64,000 nucleotides of DNA from Pelagibacterales bacterium SAG-MED41 (GTDB lineage Bacteria > Pseudomonadota > Alphaproteobacteria > Pelagibacterales > Pelagibacteraceae), in assembly GCA_014653545.1 (NCBI GenBank), contig JACWEJ010000002.1:56925-120924 (forward strand), written 5' to 3'. The notes below the pieces were generated by a model, which saw nothing but the letters and a program-made list of their open reading frames with translations, had not been told where the DNA came from and did not search any database. Position 1 is the first letter of the stretch. Every line of letters starts with the position of its first letter. Made by a program: the position numbers and the translations under genes. This document shows, piece by piece, positions 43,371 to 54,909 of this stretch.

Positions 43371-44239
43371 AAAAAATTGTAATTTTAATACCAGTATTTA
43401 ATGACTGGGAGTCTTTAAAAAAGTTATTATCAGAAGTTAATGAAAATGTTTCAAATTTTAAAGAAATTCATTTTGAATGTTTGATTGTTAATGACTCATC
43501 TACAATTGAACAGCCAAATTTAACAAGGCCAAGTAATATTAAATCTTTTGAAATCTTAAACATGAAAGAGAATAGAGGTCATGCTAGATGTAATGCTTTT
43601 GGGATAAGACATGTTTTCCAAAAAAAAGATTTTGATTATCTTATATTAATGGACGGAGATGGCGAAGATAGACCTATAGAAATAAAAAGTTTAATTGATG
43701 CAATAAATAACAAACCTACAGTTTCAACTGTAGCTAAAAGAGTTAAAAGGTCAGAAGGTCCTTTTTTTCAATTTCTTTATCAAGTTCATAAATTAATTAC
43801 TTTAATCTTTACGGGCCAAAATATTAATTTTGGTAATTATAGTATTTTAACAAAAGCAGATGTAGAAAAATTGCATTCAAAGGCTAGTTTGTGGAGTAGC
43901 TTTTCTGGCACTGTTAAAAAAAACATAAAATCCTTAAATGAAATAAATTCTGTGAGGGGTTTAAGGTATTTCGGACCATCGCAAATGTCGTTATTTAAAC
44001 TTCTTATTCACTCTTTTTCTATAATTGCAGTTTTTAAGTATCATGTTTTTTTAAGGTCAACTTTTATTATAATTTTATTGGCTTATTCAAGTTCAACCTT
44101 AGGAAATTTTTCAATATTTTTAATAATACTTACGGTAATTTTCAATTTATTAATTTTTGTTATTTCTCAAAGAGAGTCAGAAAAGGATTTAGTTAATTGC
44201 CATGAAAATCTATCTGAAGTAAAAGAAATAACACACTGA
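43349..44239 (+). CDS. GT2 family glycosyltransferase with C-terminal TM region
   Basis: IPVFNDWESLKKLL, LIMDGDGEDRP, C-terminal hydrophobic helices. Confidence 0.88.
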   Translation: MYDRHEMKKIVILIPVFNDWESLKKLLSEVNENVSNFKEIHFECLIVNDSSTIEQPNLTRPSNIKSFEILNMKENRGHARCNAFGIRHVFQKKDFDYLILMDGDGEDRPIEIKSLIDAINNKPTVSTVAKRVKRSEGPFFQFLYQVHKLITLIFTGQNINFGNYSILTKADVEKLHSKASLWSSFSGTVKKNIKSLNEINSVRGLRYFGPSQMSLFKLLIHSFSIIAVFKYHVFLRSTFIIILLAYSSSTLGNFSIFLIILTVIFNLLIFVISQRESEKDLVNCHENLSEVKEITH

Positions 44240-44369
44240 CAAGTTGAATTAAGAGTCTTTAATGGAATCAAAAAGGAATCAAAAGGTGAACATTTTAAGA
44301 AATTTTGATGCCTTGTGGATATGAGTAAACATGCGTAATGTATAATTAATTAAATCAAGAAAAAAGAAA

Positions 44370-44735
44370 TTGATGAAAAAATTAAAGTGTCATTGTGGAG
44401 TTGTAGAGGCTGAAATAAATATGCCTGGAAAGTTGGAAAAAGTTTTAAGATGCAATTGTTCATTATGTAAGAGAAAAGGCTCAGTAATGTCTATGGTCAA
44501 GAACGACGATTTTAAAATAATAAAAGGTGAAGATAAATTAAGTCTTTACCAATTTCATACCAAAGTTGCTAAACATTATTTTTGTTCAATCTGTGGAATT
44601 TACACTCATCATCACCCGAGAATTAATCCAGCTATGACTGGGTTTAATTTAGGCTGTATAGAGGATATTGATACTTTTAAATTTAAAGATATTTTAATTA
44701 ACGACGGACAAAATCATCCATTAGATAAAAAGTAA
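44370..44735 (+). CDS. GFA/CENP-V-type zinc protein
   Basis: CHCGVVEAE, RCNCSLCKRKG, YFCSICGIYTHH. Confidence 0.88.
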   Translation: MMKKLKCHCGVVEAEINMPGKLEKVLRCNCSLCKRKGSVMSMVKNDDFKIIKGEDKLSLYQFHTKVAKHYFCSICGIYTHHHPRINPAMTGFNLGCIEDIDTFKFKDILINDGQNHPLDKK

Positions 44736-44736
44736 A

Positions 44737-45654
44737 ATGATACTTGATAATTTGAATTATCAGAAAATCAAGAGAAATTATTTAAAATTTCTAAAATCAC
44801 AAGAAATTATGTCTGAACCATTTAGAGATAAACTTGGGCAGTTAAATAGATTTTATTTACCTATTGGAAAGATGATTAATGACGAGTACTTAAAGAATAA
44901 AAAAACAAAAATAATAGGTCTTACTGGAGGACAGGGATCAGGAAAATCTACGATCTCCAATATCTTAAAAATTATATTAAAAGACGGTTTTAGTTTAGAT
45001 ACTGTAATATTTTCAATTGATGATTTTTATAAGACTTTTAAAGAGAGAAAATTAATGTCTAAAAAGATAAGTCCTTTGTTTCTAACCAGGGGAGTTCCTG
45101 GTACTCATGACGCTAGAATGTTACATAGTTGCATCAATAATTTAAAAAAACGTAAATTTAAGAAAACAATGATTCCAAAATTTGATAAATCGATTGATGA
45201 CAGAAGCCCAAAAAGTAAATGGATTAAGGTCAATAAAAAACCACATGTTGTTATTTTTGAAGGTTGGTGTGTAGGTGTTACACCACAGAGAAAAAAAGAT
45301 TTAATTTCTCCTATAAATAAATTAGAAAAAGAGAAAGACAAAAAAAAAATTTGGAGATCAAGAGTTAATAAAGAATTAACTATTAAATATCAAAAAATTT
45401 TTAGTTTAATTGATAAACTTATTTTTTTAAAAGTTCCTAATTTTAAATATGTATTTAAATGGAGATTACTTCAAGAAAAAAAAATAAGAATTACCTCTAA
45501 AGGAAAGAAAACTATGACAGATAAAGAAATAGAAAATTTTATTATGTTTTATGAAAGGCTTACGAAACACATGCTTAAAAACTTATATCGAAAGTCTGAT
45601 GCTGTTATAAATATTGATAAAAAACATAGATTAAAGTCAATTAAATTTAATTAG
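44737..45654 (+). CDS. D-glycerate 3-kinase-like P-loop kinase
   Basis: GLTGGQGSGKST, SIDDFY, TRGVPGTHD, FEGWCVG. Confidence 0.82.
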   Translation: MILDNLNYQKIKRNYLKFLKSQEIMSEPFRDKLGQLNRFYLPIGKMINDEYLKNKKTKIIGLTGGQGSGKSTISNILKIILKDGFSLDTVIFSIDDFYKTFKERKLMSKKISPLFLTRGVPGTHDARMLHSCINNLKKRKFKKTMIPKFDKSIDDRSPKSKWIKVNKKPHVVIFEGWCVGVTPQRKKDLISPINKLEKEKDKKKIWRSRVNKELTIKYQKIFSLIDKLIFLKVPNFKYVFKWRLLQEKKIRITSKGKKTMTDKEIENFIMFYERLTKHMLKNLYRKSDAVINIDKKHRLKSIKFN

Positions 45655-46944
45655 ATGAAAAAATACTTAATAATAATATTTTTATTTTTCTCTATCTCAC
45701 ATCTTCAAGCAAGAGATAACTTGGTTTTTTATATTGAGAAGGCATTAGAAAATAATTTGCAACTAAATGCTGAAAGAAAAAACTTTGAGTCAGCTAAACA
45801 AGATAAAAATATTTCTAGAAGTGAATTCTTGCCAAGTATTACTTTATCAGGAGATCAGACAAGCACAACATCTACTAATAGAACAAATCAAAGTGGATCA
45901 AGCTTAGCTGACTCTAATTCTGATACAGAAAGTAAAAAAATAACTGTTGAGCAAAAAATTTTCTCTGGTTTCAAGGGGTTAAATACTTTTAAAAAGACTG
46001 AGCTCGAAACCCAGAAAGCTAATTTATCTCTTAAAAAAATTGAGCAACAAACAATTCTAGATACAGCGTCCACATATTTTGATTTGATATTTAAATTTAA
46101 AAACGAAAAATTTAATTTATCAAATGTAAATTTATTCCAAAGACAAGTTGACTCTGATAGTGCTAGATTACAAAAAGGAGAAATCACCTTAACTGATTTG
46201 GCACAATCTGAATCGTCACTAGCTGGGGCAAAAGCGAATTTAATTAAAGCAAAGACTGAATTACTTACCTCAAAAAAAAATTTTGAGAGAGTAACAAGAG
46301 AAAAAACGCCTGATTTAAATAATTTAAGTGATAAGGTCTCTTTAATTTTGCCAAATTCATTTGAAGAGTCTCTTGAAATAGCTAATACTAATAATGTTGA
46401 TCTTTTAATCTCTAATTTAGATTATGAAATATCTGTAAAAGAACTAAATATAGAGAGAGCAAGACTTTCTCCATCTGCTTCTTTAAATTACTCAAAATCT
46501 GAAAATAACGATTTTAGCTCAACTATTGATGAGACAGATCAAGAAACGGTAAAAGCAACAATTACTTGGCCAATAATTAAAGGCGGTGAAAATATCTCTT
46601 CTATAAAGAAATCTTCCTATAATAAACAACGATATCAACTAATACTTCAGGATACAAAAAACAAAATAAATACAGAAATCTCCAATGCATGGTCAAAATA
46701 CCAATCTTTTAAAAGCGTTCTTGAAGCTACAAAAGCCCAACTTAAAGCAGCCGAAATTGCCAATGAAGGTATTACCTTGGAATACGACTCAGGAAATACC
46801 AGAACTACATTAGAGTTGATACAATCTAGAAGCCTTCTTTTAGATGCAAGAATCACTTTTGCTAGGTCTGAGAGAGACTTCGTAGTATCTCAATTTGAGC
46901 TTGCCAAGCAACTAGGGTCATTATCAATAAAATCAATTAAATAG
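45655..46944 (+). CDS. tolC: TolC-family outer membrane efflux protein
   Basis: Signal peptide; repeated OEP coiled-coil pattern (ALENNLQLNAERKNFESAKQDKNISRSEFLPSITL). Confidence 0.88.
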   Translation: MKKYLIIIFLFFSISHLQARDNLVFYIEKALENNLQLNAERKNFESAKQDKNISRSEFLPSITLSGDQTSTTSTNRTNQSGSSLADSNSDTESKKITVEQKIFSGFKGLNTFKKTELETQKANLSLKKIEQQTILDTASTYFDLIFKFKNEKFNLSNVNLFQRQVDSDSARLQKGEITLTDLAQSESSLAGAKANLIKAKTELLTSKKNFERVTREKTPDLNNLSDKVSLILPNSFEESLEIANTNNVDLLISNLDYEISVKELNIERARLSPSASLNYSKSENNDFSSTIDETDQETVKATITWPIIKGGENISSIKKSSYNKQRYQLILQDTKNKINTEISNAWSKYQSFKSVLEATKAQLKAAEIANEGITLEYDSGNTRTTLELIQSRSLLLDARITFARSERDFVVSQFELAKQLGSLSIKSIK

Positions 46945-46951
46945 AGGATTT

Positions 46952-46994
46952 TTGACGTATTTTAACTTCTTGATAAAAAGAACAAAATGTGTAC
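46952..46994 (+). promoter_or_regulatory. Candidate recA promoter with LexA-like operator
   Basis: TTGACG (46952-46957), 16-nt spacer, TAAAAA (46974-46979), then GAAC-N7-GTAC (46980-46994), one mismatch from GAAC-N7-GAAC. Confidence 0.4.
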
Positions 46995-47033
46995 ATTTAA
47001 CCTAACGATTCGAACAACAAAAAAGGATAAAAA

Positions 47034-48137
47034 ATGACTAAAAATAACTTAAAAGTCGTAAAAACAGACGATAAAAAAGAAAAAGAATTAAAAGAAAAGA
47101 GCAAGTCTCTTGAGGCTGCAATTAGCCAAATAGATCAAAACTTCGGTAAAGGCTCTGTAATGAGATTAGGTCAACAGCAAGCATTAGATGTTGAAGCTAT
47201 TTCAACTGGTTCATTAAGTTTGGATTTGGCATTAGGGATAGGAGGTCTGCCTAAAGGAAGAATAATTGAAATATACGGCCCCGAGTCTTCAGGAAAAACC
47301 ACTTTAGCTTTACAAGTAGTAGCAGAAGCTCAAAAAGCAGGTGGTATTTGTGCCTTTGTGGATGCTGAACATGCTATGGACCCAGTTTACGCAAAAAAAC
47401 TCGGTGTAAAAACAGAGGAACTTTTAATTTCACAACCAGATACTGGCGAACAAGCATTAGAAATAACTGATACTTTAATTAAGTCAGGTTCTATCTCAGT
47501 CTTAGTTGTAGACTCTGTAGCAGCATTAACTCCAAAAGCTGAACTTGAAGGTGAAATGGGTGATCACCATGTAGGTTTACAATCTAGACTTATGAGCCAG
47601 GCTTTAAGAAAATTAACTGGATCAGTTTCAAAATCAAATACGATGGTAATTTTCATTAACCAAATCAGAATGAAAATTGGTGTAATGTTTGGAAATCCAG
47701 AAACAACATCTGGAGGAAACGCACTAAAATTTTATTCATCGGTAAGAATGGATATTAGAAGAATTGGAGCAATTAAAGAAAAAGATCAGATTATTGGAAA
47801 CTCTACAAGAGTTAAGGTAATTAAAAATAAAGTTGCACCACCATTTAAAGTAGTTGAATTCGACTTAATGTACGGAAAAGGTATAAGTAAATTAGGTGAA
47901 TTAATTGATCTTGGAGCAAAAGCAGGTGTGGTAGAGAAATCTGGAGCTTGGTATGCTTACAAAGGAGAAAAAATTGGACAAGGTAGAGAAAACGCTAAAG
48001 TCTATCTTCAAAAAAATCCTAATGTAGCTACAGAGATAGAAAAAACTATTAGAGATCAAGCTGCTGCTATTAGCAAAGAGTTGGAAGGAAATCCTTCAGC
48101 AAACGAAAAAATTAGCGATAAAAAAGAGGAAGAATAA
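47034..48137 (+). CDS. recA: Recombinase RecA
   Basis: [34 protein letters not shown]. Confidence 0.98.
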   Translation: MTKNNLKVVKTDDKKEKELKEKSKSLEAAISQIDQNFGKGSVMRLGQQQALDVEAISTGSLSLDLALGIGGLPKGRIIEIYGPESSGKTTLALQVVAEAQKAGGICAFVDAEHAMDPVYAKKLGVKTEELLISQPDTGEQALEITDTLIKSGSISVLVVDSVAALTPKAELEGEMGDHHVGLQSRLMSQALRKLTGSVSKSNTMVIFINQIRMKIGVMFGNPETTSGGNALKFYSSVRMDIRRIGAIKEKDQIIGNSTRVKVIKNKVAPPFKVVEFDLMYGKGISKLGELIDLGAKAGVVEKSGAWYAYKGEKIGQGRENAKVYLQKNPNVATEIEKTIRDQAAAISKELEGNPSANEKISDKKEEE

Positions 48138-48155
48138 TTCCTCAGCCATCATTTA

Positions 48156-48182
48156 AAACGGGAAGGTTAATACTTCCCGTTT
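48156..48182 (+). terminator. Perfect hairpin after recA (probable terminator)
   Basis: AAACGGGAAG-GTTAATA-CTTCCCGTTT, 10-bp perfect stem; short T-tract. Confidence 0.65.
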
Positions 48183-48309
48183 CCCATGAAATCACAACTT
48201 ATAATTGATTGAATCAACATTTGGTAGTCGTCAAGGTTGTGTTAAAATTAGATGTGTACAATTAACTCCATTTTGGTTTTAATTACATATTGAAACAAAA
48301 GGGGGAACA

Positions 48310-49863
48310 ATGAGTACACAACAAGCAAAAAGCTCGAACGTGTCTTCAGTTTTAGATACCTCTCATTTAAAAGTAAAATTTCCATTTAAAGCTAAGTACG
48401 GCAACTTTATAAATGGTAAATTTGTAGAACCAAAGTCAGGAAAATATTTTGATAATGTTAGCCCGATAAATAATGAGAAGATCTGTTCAGTTGCACGATC
48501 GAATGATAAAGATGTAGAGGCCGCGTTGGACGCAGCTCACGCAGCTTTCACAGAGTGGGGAAAGACAGACATCACTACTAGATCAAACATTTTGAACAAA
48601 ATAGCCGATGTTATTGAAAAAAATCTAAACTTATTAGCAACTGCTGAATGTTTAGATAATGGGAAGCCAATAAGAGAATGTATGGCAGCAGACTTACCAT
48701 TGGTAATTGATCATTGGAGATATTTTGCTGGAGTAATAAGAGCAGAAGAAGGATCAATTGCTGAAATAAGCAATAATCAATACTCTTACAACTTTCATGA
48801 ACCTTTAGGAGTTGTAGGTCAGATTATTCCTTGGAACTTTCCATTACTAATGGCAACATGGAAATTAGCACCAGCGCTTGCAGCAGGAAACTGTGTTGTA
48901 TTAAAACCAGCCGAACAAACACCAGCGTCTATTAATGTTTTAATGGAACTGATTGGTGATTTATTGCCTCCAGGGGTAGTTAACATTGTTAGTGGTTTTG
49001 GATTGGAAGCGGGTAAACCTTTAGCTTCTTCTAAAAGAGTTGCTAAAGTTGCATTTACTGGTGAAACAACTACAGGAAGACTGATCATGCAGTACGCTGC
49101 ACAAAATATAATTCCAATTACTTTGGAATTAGGTGGAAAATCTCCAAACATTTTCTTTGAGGATGTTATGGAAAAAGATGACGACTTCTTTGATAAATGT
49201 ATCGAAGGTTTTGTCATGTTCAATCTTAACCAAGGTGAAGTTTGCACTTGTCCAAGTAGAGCTTTAATTCAAGAGTCAATCTATGATAAATTCATGGAGA
49301 GAGCTATCGCAAGAACTAAAGCTGTAAAACAAGACAATCCTTTAAAAATGGAAACAATGATTGGAGCTCAAGTGTCACTAGAGCAGATGGAAAAGATTAA
49401 ATCTTATCTTGATCTAGGTAAAAAAGAGGGCGCTAAAGTTCTAGCAGGAGGAAGTGTTGCTAAACTTAATAGTGGATTGGAAAAAGGAAACTTTATTCAA
49501 CCAACTATTTTTGAAGCTAAAAACAACATGCGTATCTCTCAAGAAGAGATCTTTGGACCTGTTGTATCTGTGATTAAATTTAAAGATGAAGCAGAGGCAT
49601 TAAAAATTGCTAATGATACTCTTTATGGTTTAGGAGCAGCAGTATGGACTAGAGATGGCAATACAGCTCACAGAATGGGCAGAGGAATACAAGCAGGAAT
49701 AGTATGGACAAATTGTTATCATGCTTATCCAGCTCACTCGCCATTTGGTGGTTATAAACAGTCTGGAGTGGGTAGAGAAACTCATAAAATGATGCTTAAC
49801 CATTATAGACAAAATAAAAATCTTCATGTTTCTTACGCAGAGAAGAAATTGGGATTCTTTTAA
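48310..49863 (+). CDS. Aldehyde dehydrogenase (NAD-dependent, ExaC/AldA type)
   Basis: [47 protein letters not shown]. Confidence 0.95.
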   Translation: MSTQQAKSSNVSSVLDTSHLKVKFPFKAKYGNFINGKFVEPKSGKYFDNVSPINNEKICSVARSNDKDVEAALDAAHAAFTEWGKTDITTRSNILNKIADVIEKNLNLLATAECLDNGKPIRECMAADLPLVIDHWRYFAGVIRAEEGSIAEISNNQYSYNFHEPLGVVGQIIPWNFPLLMATWKLAPALAAGNCVVLKPAEQTPASINVLMELIGDLLPPGVVNIVSGFGLEAGKPLASSKRVAKVAFTGETTTGRLIMQYAAQNIIPITLELGGKSPNIFFEDVMEKDDDFFDKCIEGFVMFNLNQGEVCTCPSRALIQESIYDKFMERAIARTKAVKQDNPLKMETMIGAQVSLEQMEKIKSYLDLGKKEGAKVLAGGSVAKLNSGLEKGNFIQPTIFEAKNNMRISQEEIFGPVVSVIKFKDEAEALKIANDTLYGLGAAVWTRDGNTAHRMGRGIQAGIVWTNCYHAYPAHSPFGGYKQSGVGRETHKMMLNHYRQNKNLHVSYAEKKLGFF

Positions 49864-49878
49864 CCAATAATATATACT

Positions 49879-49903
49879 GGCCCATGATTCTAAATCATGG
49901 GCC
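49879..49903 (+). promoter_or_regulatory. Perfect 11-bp hairpin overlapping the first DUF779 start codon
   Basis: GGCCCATGATT-CTA-AATCATGGGCC; ATG 49897-49899 lies in the 3' arm. Confidence 0.7.
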
Positions 49904-50271
49904 GTACATTAAAAATGAAAGTATCAGCAACACAATCAGCATTAAATCTGCTATCTAAGCTTCAAGAAAAATATGGAGAGAAACTTATGTTTCATCAATC
50001 TGGAGGATGTTGTGATGGTAGCGCTCCTATGTGTTTTCAAGAGGGTGAATTCCCTTTAGGTGATAATGATATCAAACTAGGTGAAATAGGAGGCGTTCCT
50101 TTTTATATGAATGGTGATCAATATGAAAAGTGGAAGCATACTGATCTCACTATAGACGCCGTCAAGGGAATAGGCGGTATGTTTTCATTAGATAATGGAA
50201 CAGGAGAAAGATTTTTAACAAAATCAGAAATTTGCTTGGTAGTTGACAACGAAAAGCAAAAAACCGGTTAA
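49897..50271 (+). CDS. DUF779 family protein
   Basis: HQSGGCCDGSAPMC motif; adjacent to aldehyde dehydrogenase; alternative ATG at 49915. Confidence 0.88.
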   Translation: MGRTLKMKVSATQSALNLLSKLQEKYGEKLMFHQSGGCCDGSAPMCFQEGEFPLGDNDIKLGEIGGVPFYMNGDQYEKWKHTDLTIDAVKGIGGMFSLDNGTGERFLTKSEICLVVDNEKQKTG

Positions 50272-50314
50272 TCTCTTTATAGACAACCCTATAAATATCT
50301 GTATTTAATTAAAT

Positions 50315-52990
50315 ATGGGCCAAATTTTACTTACAGATGTAAGGAAAAAATTTTTAGATTATTTCAAAAAAAATAATCATCAGATCGTTGAGTCTAGTAA
50401 TTTAGTTCCAAATAATGATCCTACTTTAATGTTTACCAATTCCGGGATGGTTCAATTTAAAAATGTATTTACTGGCCTAGAAAAGAGACAATATAAAACA
50501 GCTACTACTTCTCAAAAATGCGTAAGAGCAGGAGGAAAACATAATGATTTAGAAAATGTGGGATATACGCCTAGGCATCATACCTTTTTTGAAATGTTAG
50601 GAAATTTTTCATTTGGTGATTATTTTAAGGAACAAGCTATTACTCACGCATGGAATTTACTTACTAAAGATTTCGGTTTGCCCAAAGAAAAGTTGTTAGT
50701 TACAGTTTTTAATGAAGATAATGATGCTTTTAATTTGTGGAAAAAAATAGCTGGATTAAGTGAAAATAAAATTATAAAAATCCCAACTTTTGATAATTTC
50801 TGGTCAATGGGTGACACAGGTCCATGTGGACCATGCTCGGAGATTTTTTATGATCATGGCGATAAACTTAAAGGTGGTCCTCCCGGAAGTAAGGATGAAG
50901 ATGGTGATAGATTTATTGAAATTTGGAATCTCGTATTCATGCAATACGAACAAATTTCTAAAGAAAAAAGAATAGATTTACCAAAACCATCAGTTGATAC
51001 AGGAATGGGTCTTGAAAGAATGACCGCTGTTCTTCAAGGCACTCACGATAATTATAAAATAGATCACTTTCAAAAAATTATAGCCGCTTCATCTGATTTT
51101 ATAAAGGCACCGATAGATAGTAGATCAATTGCAAGCCACAGAGTTATAGCTGATCACCTTCGAGCAAGTAGTTTTTTAATCGCAGAAGGAATTCTTCCTT
51201 CCAATGAGGGTCGGGGATATGTTTTAAGAAGAATTATGCGAAGAGGAATGAGACATGCCCACTCTTTAGGTAGTAAGCGTCCAGTTTTCCATAAGCTTTT
51301 TGAAGTTCTTTTAAATGAAATGAAGAATAGCTATCCGGAATTAACCAATGGTAGCGAATTAATAATTGAAACCCTTAAAAATGAGGAGGAAAAGTTTTCA
51401 TCTCTTCTTAAAAGAGGAATGAAAATTCTAGATGAAAATCTTAGCAAAGTTAAAAACAAAACTCTTCCAGGACCAATAGCATTTAAATTGTACGATACTT
51501 ATGGCTTTCCACTAGATCTAACAGCAGATATTTTAAGAGGAAAAAATATAAAGGTAGATAATAATGGATTTGATAAGGAAATGGAAAAAAGTAAGATTTT
51601 GGCAAGAGCTAACTGGAAAGGATCAGGAGATAAATCTGTAGATGAAAAATGGTTTAAAATTAGAGAAGAACTCAATCCAACAGAATTCTTAGGTTATGAA
51701 TTTGATAAAGCTGAGGGTGTAGTAATTAAAATATCAAAAAATGGAGAATTTGTTAACTCAGCAAATTCTGGAGAAGAAATTGAGATTATTTCAAATCAGA
51801 CTCCATTTTATGGAGAGTCGGGGGGTCAAGTAGGTGATCAAGGTTATATCTTTAATTCCGACTGCAAAATAAAAATAAATGATACTCAAAAAAAGATGGG
51901 AGATCTCTTTGTTCATTACGGTAAAATTGAGAATGGATCAATATCAGTTGGCCAAAATATTAATTTAGAAATCGATAAAATAAAAAGAAAAAATTCTAAA
52001 GCCAATCATTCTGCTACTCATTTATTACATGAATCCTTAAGAAGGACATTAGGAAAACATGTTATGCAAAAAGGATCATTAGTTTCGCCTGAAAGATTAA
52101 GATTTGATTTTAGCCATAGCAAGCCAATAGAAAATCAGGAAATAGCCAAAATAAATAAAATAGTTAATGATATCATCGAAGGTTCGTCTGATGTCCAAAC
52201 AAGAATCATGACTCCAAAAGAGGCAGTTAATATGGGTGCTTTAGCTTTATTTGGAGAAAAATATGGTGAGGAAGTAAGAGTAGTGTTCATAGGAAAAGAA
52301 AATAATGGTTTTTTTTCAACCGAACTATGTGGAGGAACTCACGTAAAAAACACTAAAGAGGTTGGCAAATTCAAAATTGTTAGTCAATCATCCATTGCCT
52401 CAGGGGTAAGAAGAGTCGAAGCGTTAAGAGATAAACAATTAGAGCAGTATGAAAGAACACAAAAACAAAAAAAATCTCTAAAAGAAATAAATCTCAAAGA
52501 GGAAATAGAATTAGTAAAAAATGAATTACAAAACTTTAAAATAAAGCCAGATTATAAAGATAATGTAGACTTATCCGAAAATTTGAAAAATTTAAATAAA
52601 CAATTAAATAGAATAAAAATTGAAAATATTAAAAAAGATAAAAACAAAAATATAATTAAGGATAAAAAAGTTGGCAGTATAGTAATAAGAGAACAAATTT
52701 TAAAAGATTTTCCACCTAAAGAACTTAGAAGTATTATCGACCAAGGAAAAAAAGATATTAAATCAGGAGTTATAATTAGCATTTCTATATTTGAGGATAA
52801 GGTTGGCTTAGCAGTAGGAGTTTCTCAGGATTTAACTTTAAAATATGATGCCGTCAATTTAGTTAAGATTGGTTCAGAAATTTTGGGAGGCAAAGGAGGG
52901 GGTGGCAGAAAAGATTTTGCACAAGCCGGGGGAGCGAATGTAGATAATATTGAAGAAGTTTTTAAGGTATTAGTTAAAAAAATTAATTAA
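50315..52990 (+). CDS. alaS: Alanyl-tRNA synthetase
   Basis: [48 protein letters not shown]. Confidence 0.98.
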   Translation: MGQILLTDVRKKFLDYFKKNNHQIVESSNLVPNNDPTLMFTNSGMVQFKNVFTGLEKRQYKTATTSQKCVRAGGKHNDLENVGYTPRHHTFFEMLGNFSFGDYFKEQAITHAWNLLTKDFGLPKEKLLVTVFNEDNDAFNLWKKIAGLSENKIIKIPTFDNFWSMGDTGPCGPCSEIFYDHGDKLKGGPPGSKDEDGDRFIEIWNLVFMQYEQISKEKRIDLPKPSVDTGMGLERMTAVLQGTHDNYKIDHFQKIIAASSDFIKAPIDSRSIASHRVIADHLRASSFLIAEGILPSNEGRGYVLRRIMRRGMRHAHSLGSKRPVFHKLFEVLLNEMKNSYPELTNGSELIIETLKNEEEKFSSLLKRGMKILDENLSKVKNKTLPGPIAFKLYDTYGFPLDLTADILRGKNIKVDNNGFDKEMEKSKILARANWKGSGDKSVDEKWFKIREELNPTEFLGYEFDKAEGVVIKISKNGEFVNSANSGEEIEIISNQTPFYGESGGQVGDQGYIFNSDCKIKINDTQKKMGDLFVHYGKIENGSISVGQNINLEIDKIKRKNSKANHSATHLLHESLRRTLGKHVMQKGSLVSPERLRFDFSHSKPIENQEIAKINKIVNDIIEGSSDVQTRIMTPKEAVNMGALALFGEKYGEEVRVVFIGKENNGFFSTELCGGTHVKNTKEVGKFKIVSQSSIASGVRRVEALRDKQLEQYERTQKQKKSLKEINLKEEIELVKNELQNFKIKPDYKDNVDLSENLKNLNKQLNRIKIENIKKDKNKNIIKDKKVGSIVIREQILKDFPPKELRSIIDQGKKDIKSGVIISISIFEDKVGLAVGVSQDLTLKYDAVNLVKIGSEILGGKGGGGRKDFAQAGGANVDNIEEVFKVLVKKIN

Positions 52991-54197
52991 GTTTTTTTTT
53001 CAAGTTGCTATCTATCGCTTCTAGAAATTGATTTGTAGTTAAATACTTAGCTGATTTTTCAATCAAAATTGCCAAATCTTTTGTCATAAATCCACTCTCA
53101 ACCGTTTCTATACAAACTTTTTCTAATGTTGAAGCAAATTTAACAAGTTCGGTATTATTATCTAGTTTTCCTCTATGAGTTAAACCTCTCGTCCACGCAA
53201 ATATTGATGCTATAGGATTAGTGGAAGTCTCTTTACCTTGTTGATGCATTCTATAGTGTCTTGTTACAGTGCCATGAGCAGCCTCTGACTCTACCGTTTT
53301 TCCATCTGGAGTCATCAATACACTTGTCATTAAGCCTAAAGAGCCAAATCCTTGAGCTACGGTATCGGATTGGACATCGCCGTCATAGTTTTTACAAGCC
53401 CAAACATAACCTCCGTTCCATTTCATAGCGCACGCAACCATATCGTCAATCAATCTATGTTCATATGTAATTGAAGCTTTTTCAAATTTTTCTTTAAATT
53501 CTTTTTCAAAAACATCTTGGAATAAATCCTTAAACCTACCATCATAGGCTTTTAATATAGTATTTTTAGTTGATAAATACACAGGCCATTTTCTTCCTAA
53601 ACCATAATTCATGCAAGCTCTTGCAAAATTTTTTATTGAGTCGTCTAAGTTGTACATTGATAACGCTATACCTGGTCCATTAAAATTAAATACTTCAAAT
53701 TCTTTTTTATCTTTTCCATCTTTAGAAGTCCATTTTACTTCCATCTTACCTTCACCAGGTATTAAAAAATCAGTTGCTCGGTATTGATCACCAAACGCGT
53801 GCCTACCAATTACTATTGGTTGAGTCCATCCTGGAACTAATTTTGGAACATTATTACAAATAATAGGTTCTCTAAAAACTGTACCACCTAGTATATTTCT
53901 TATAGTTCCGTTAGGCGATCGCCACATTTTTTTAAGTTTAAACTCTTCTACTCTAGCTTCATCAGGAGTAATTGTGGCGCACTTAACACCAGCACCAAAT
54001 TGTTTAATAGCATTAGCTGCATCTATAGTTATTTGATCATCTGTTTTGTCTCTATTTTCCATACCTAAATCAAAGTATTTTAAGTCTATTTCTAAATAGG
54101 GTTTGATGAGCTTATCCTTAATGAAAGACCATATAATTCTAGTCATTTCATCTCCGTCTAATTCAACTACTGGGTTTTTAACTTTAATTTTTGCCAT
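52983..54197 (-). CDS. icd: Isocitrate dehydrogenase (NADP, homodimeric eukaryote-like type)
   Basis: [35 protein letters not shown]. Confidence 0.97.
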   Translation of the reverse strand: MAKIKVKNPVVELDGDEMTRIIWSFIKDKLIKPYLEIDLKYFDLGMENRDKTDDQITIDAANAIKQFGAGVKCATITPDEARVEEFKLKKMWRSPNGTIRNILGGTVFREPIICNNVPKLVPGWTQPIVIGRHAFGDQYRATDFLIPGEGKMEVKWTSKDGKDKKEFEVFNFNGPGIALSMYNLDDSIKNFARACMNYGLGRKWPVYLSTKNTILKAYDGRFKDLFQDVFEKEFKEKFEKASITYEHRLIDDMVACAMKWNGGYVWACKNYDGDVQSDTVAQGFGSLGLMTSVLMTPDGKTVESEAAHGTVTRHYRMHQQGKETSTNPIASIFAWTRGLTHRGKLDNNTELVKFASTLEKVCIETVESGFMTKDLAILIEKSAKYLTTNQFLEAIDSNLKKKLN

Positions 54198-54261
54198 AAA
54201 ATATAGATTGATTAACTGTGATTTTTATACATATTAAGAAAAAATTATCAAACTATTAATT

Positions 54262-54909
54262 ATGTTTAACACAATATTTCCAAAGATACACAAAGAAGGA
54301 TACAAGTTTTTAGCTATTTCAATTTTAGCAACCTTCATTATTTTGTTTTTTTCAAAGTTTCTAGGATTAATATTTATCTTAATAACAGTGTGGGTATATT
54401 ATTTTTTTAGAGATCCAGAAAGATATTGCATTAACGATGATAGTTATCTTGTTAGTCCTGCAGATGGCTTAATTACCGACATATCAGAAAAATCTGGTCC
54501 AGAAGAACTTAGATTAGAAAATACTACTTTTACAAAAATAAGTGTTTTTATGAATGTATTTAATTGTCACGTAAATAGAGTTCCGTCATCAGGCAAAGTA
54601 GAAGAAATTTATTATAAACCTGGAAAATTTTTAAATGCCTCTTTAGATAAAGCAAGTGAAGAGAATGAAAGAAATTTTTTTAAAGTAAAATTAAATAATG
54701 GTGAGGAAATTATAATTGTTCAGATTGCCGGATTAATCGCTAGAAGAATTGTTTGCGAAGTAGAACAAGGTCAAGAATTAAAACAAGGTGATAGAATAGG
54801 GATGATTAGATTTGGAAGCAGGGTAGATATTTATTTTAAAAATAAAAAAGTTTTAGCTAAACTAGGACAAAACGTTGTGGCAGGAGAAAGCTTATTAGCC
54901 TCTGAATGA
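54262..54909 (+). CDS. psd: Phosphatidylserine decarboxylase
   Basis: VSPADGLITDI, FMNVFNCHVNRVPSSG, FGSRVDIYF. Confidence 0.94.
   Translation: MFNTIFPKIHKEGYKFLAISILATFIILFFSKFLGLIFILITVWVYYFFRDPERYCINDDSYLVSPADGLITDISEKSGPEELRLENTTFTKISVFMNVFNCHVNRVPSSGKVEEIYYKPGKFLNASLDKASEENERNFFKVKLNNGEEIIIVQIAGLIARRIVCEVEQGQELKQGDRIGMIRFGSRVDIYFKNKKVLAKLGQNVVAGESLLASE

Noticed and set aside
48819-49247. 142-aa minus-strand ORF opposite aldehyde dehydrogenase
   Set aside because: Antisense shadow ORF; no recognisable motif or start signal.
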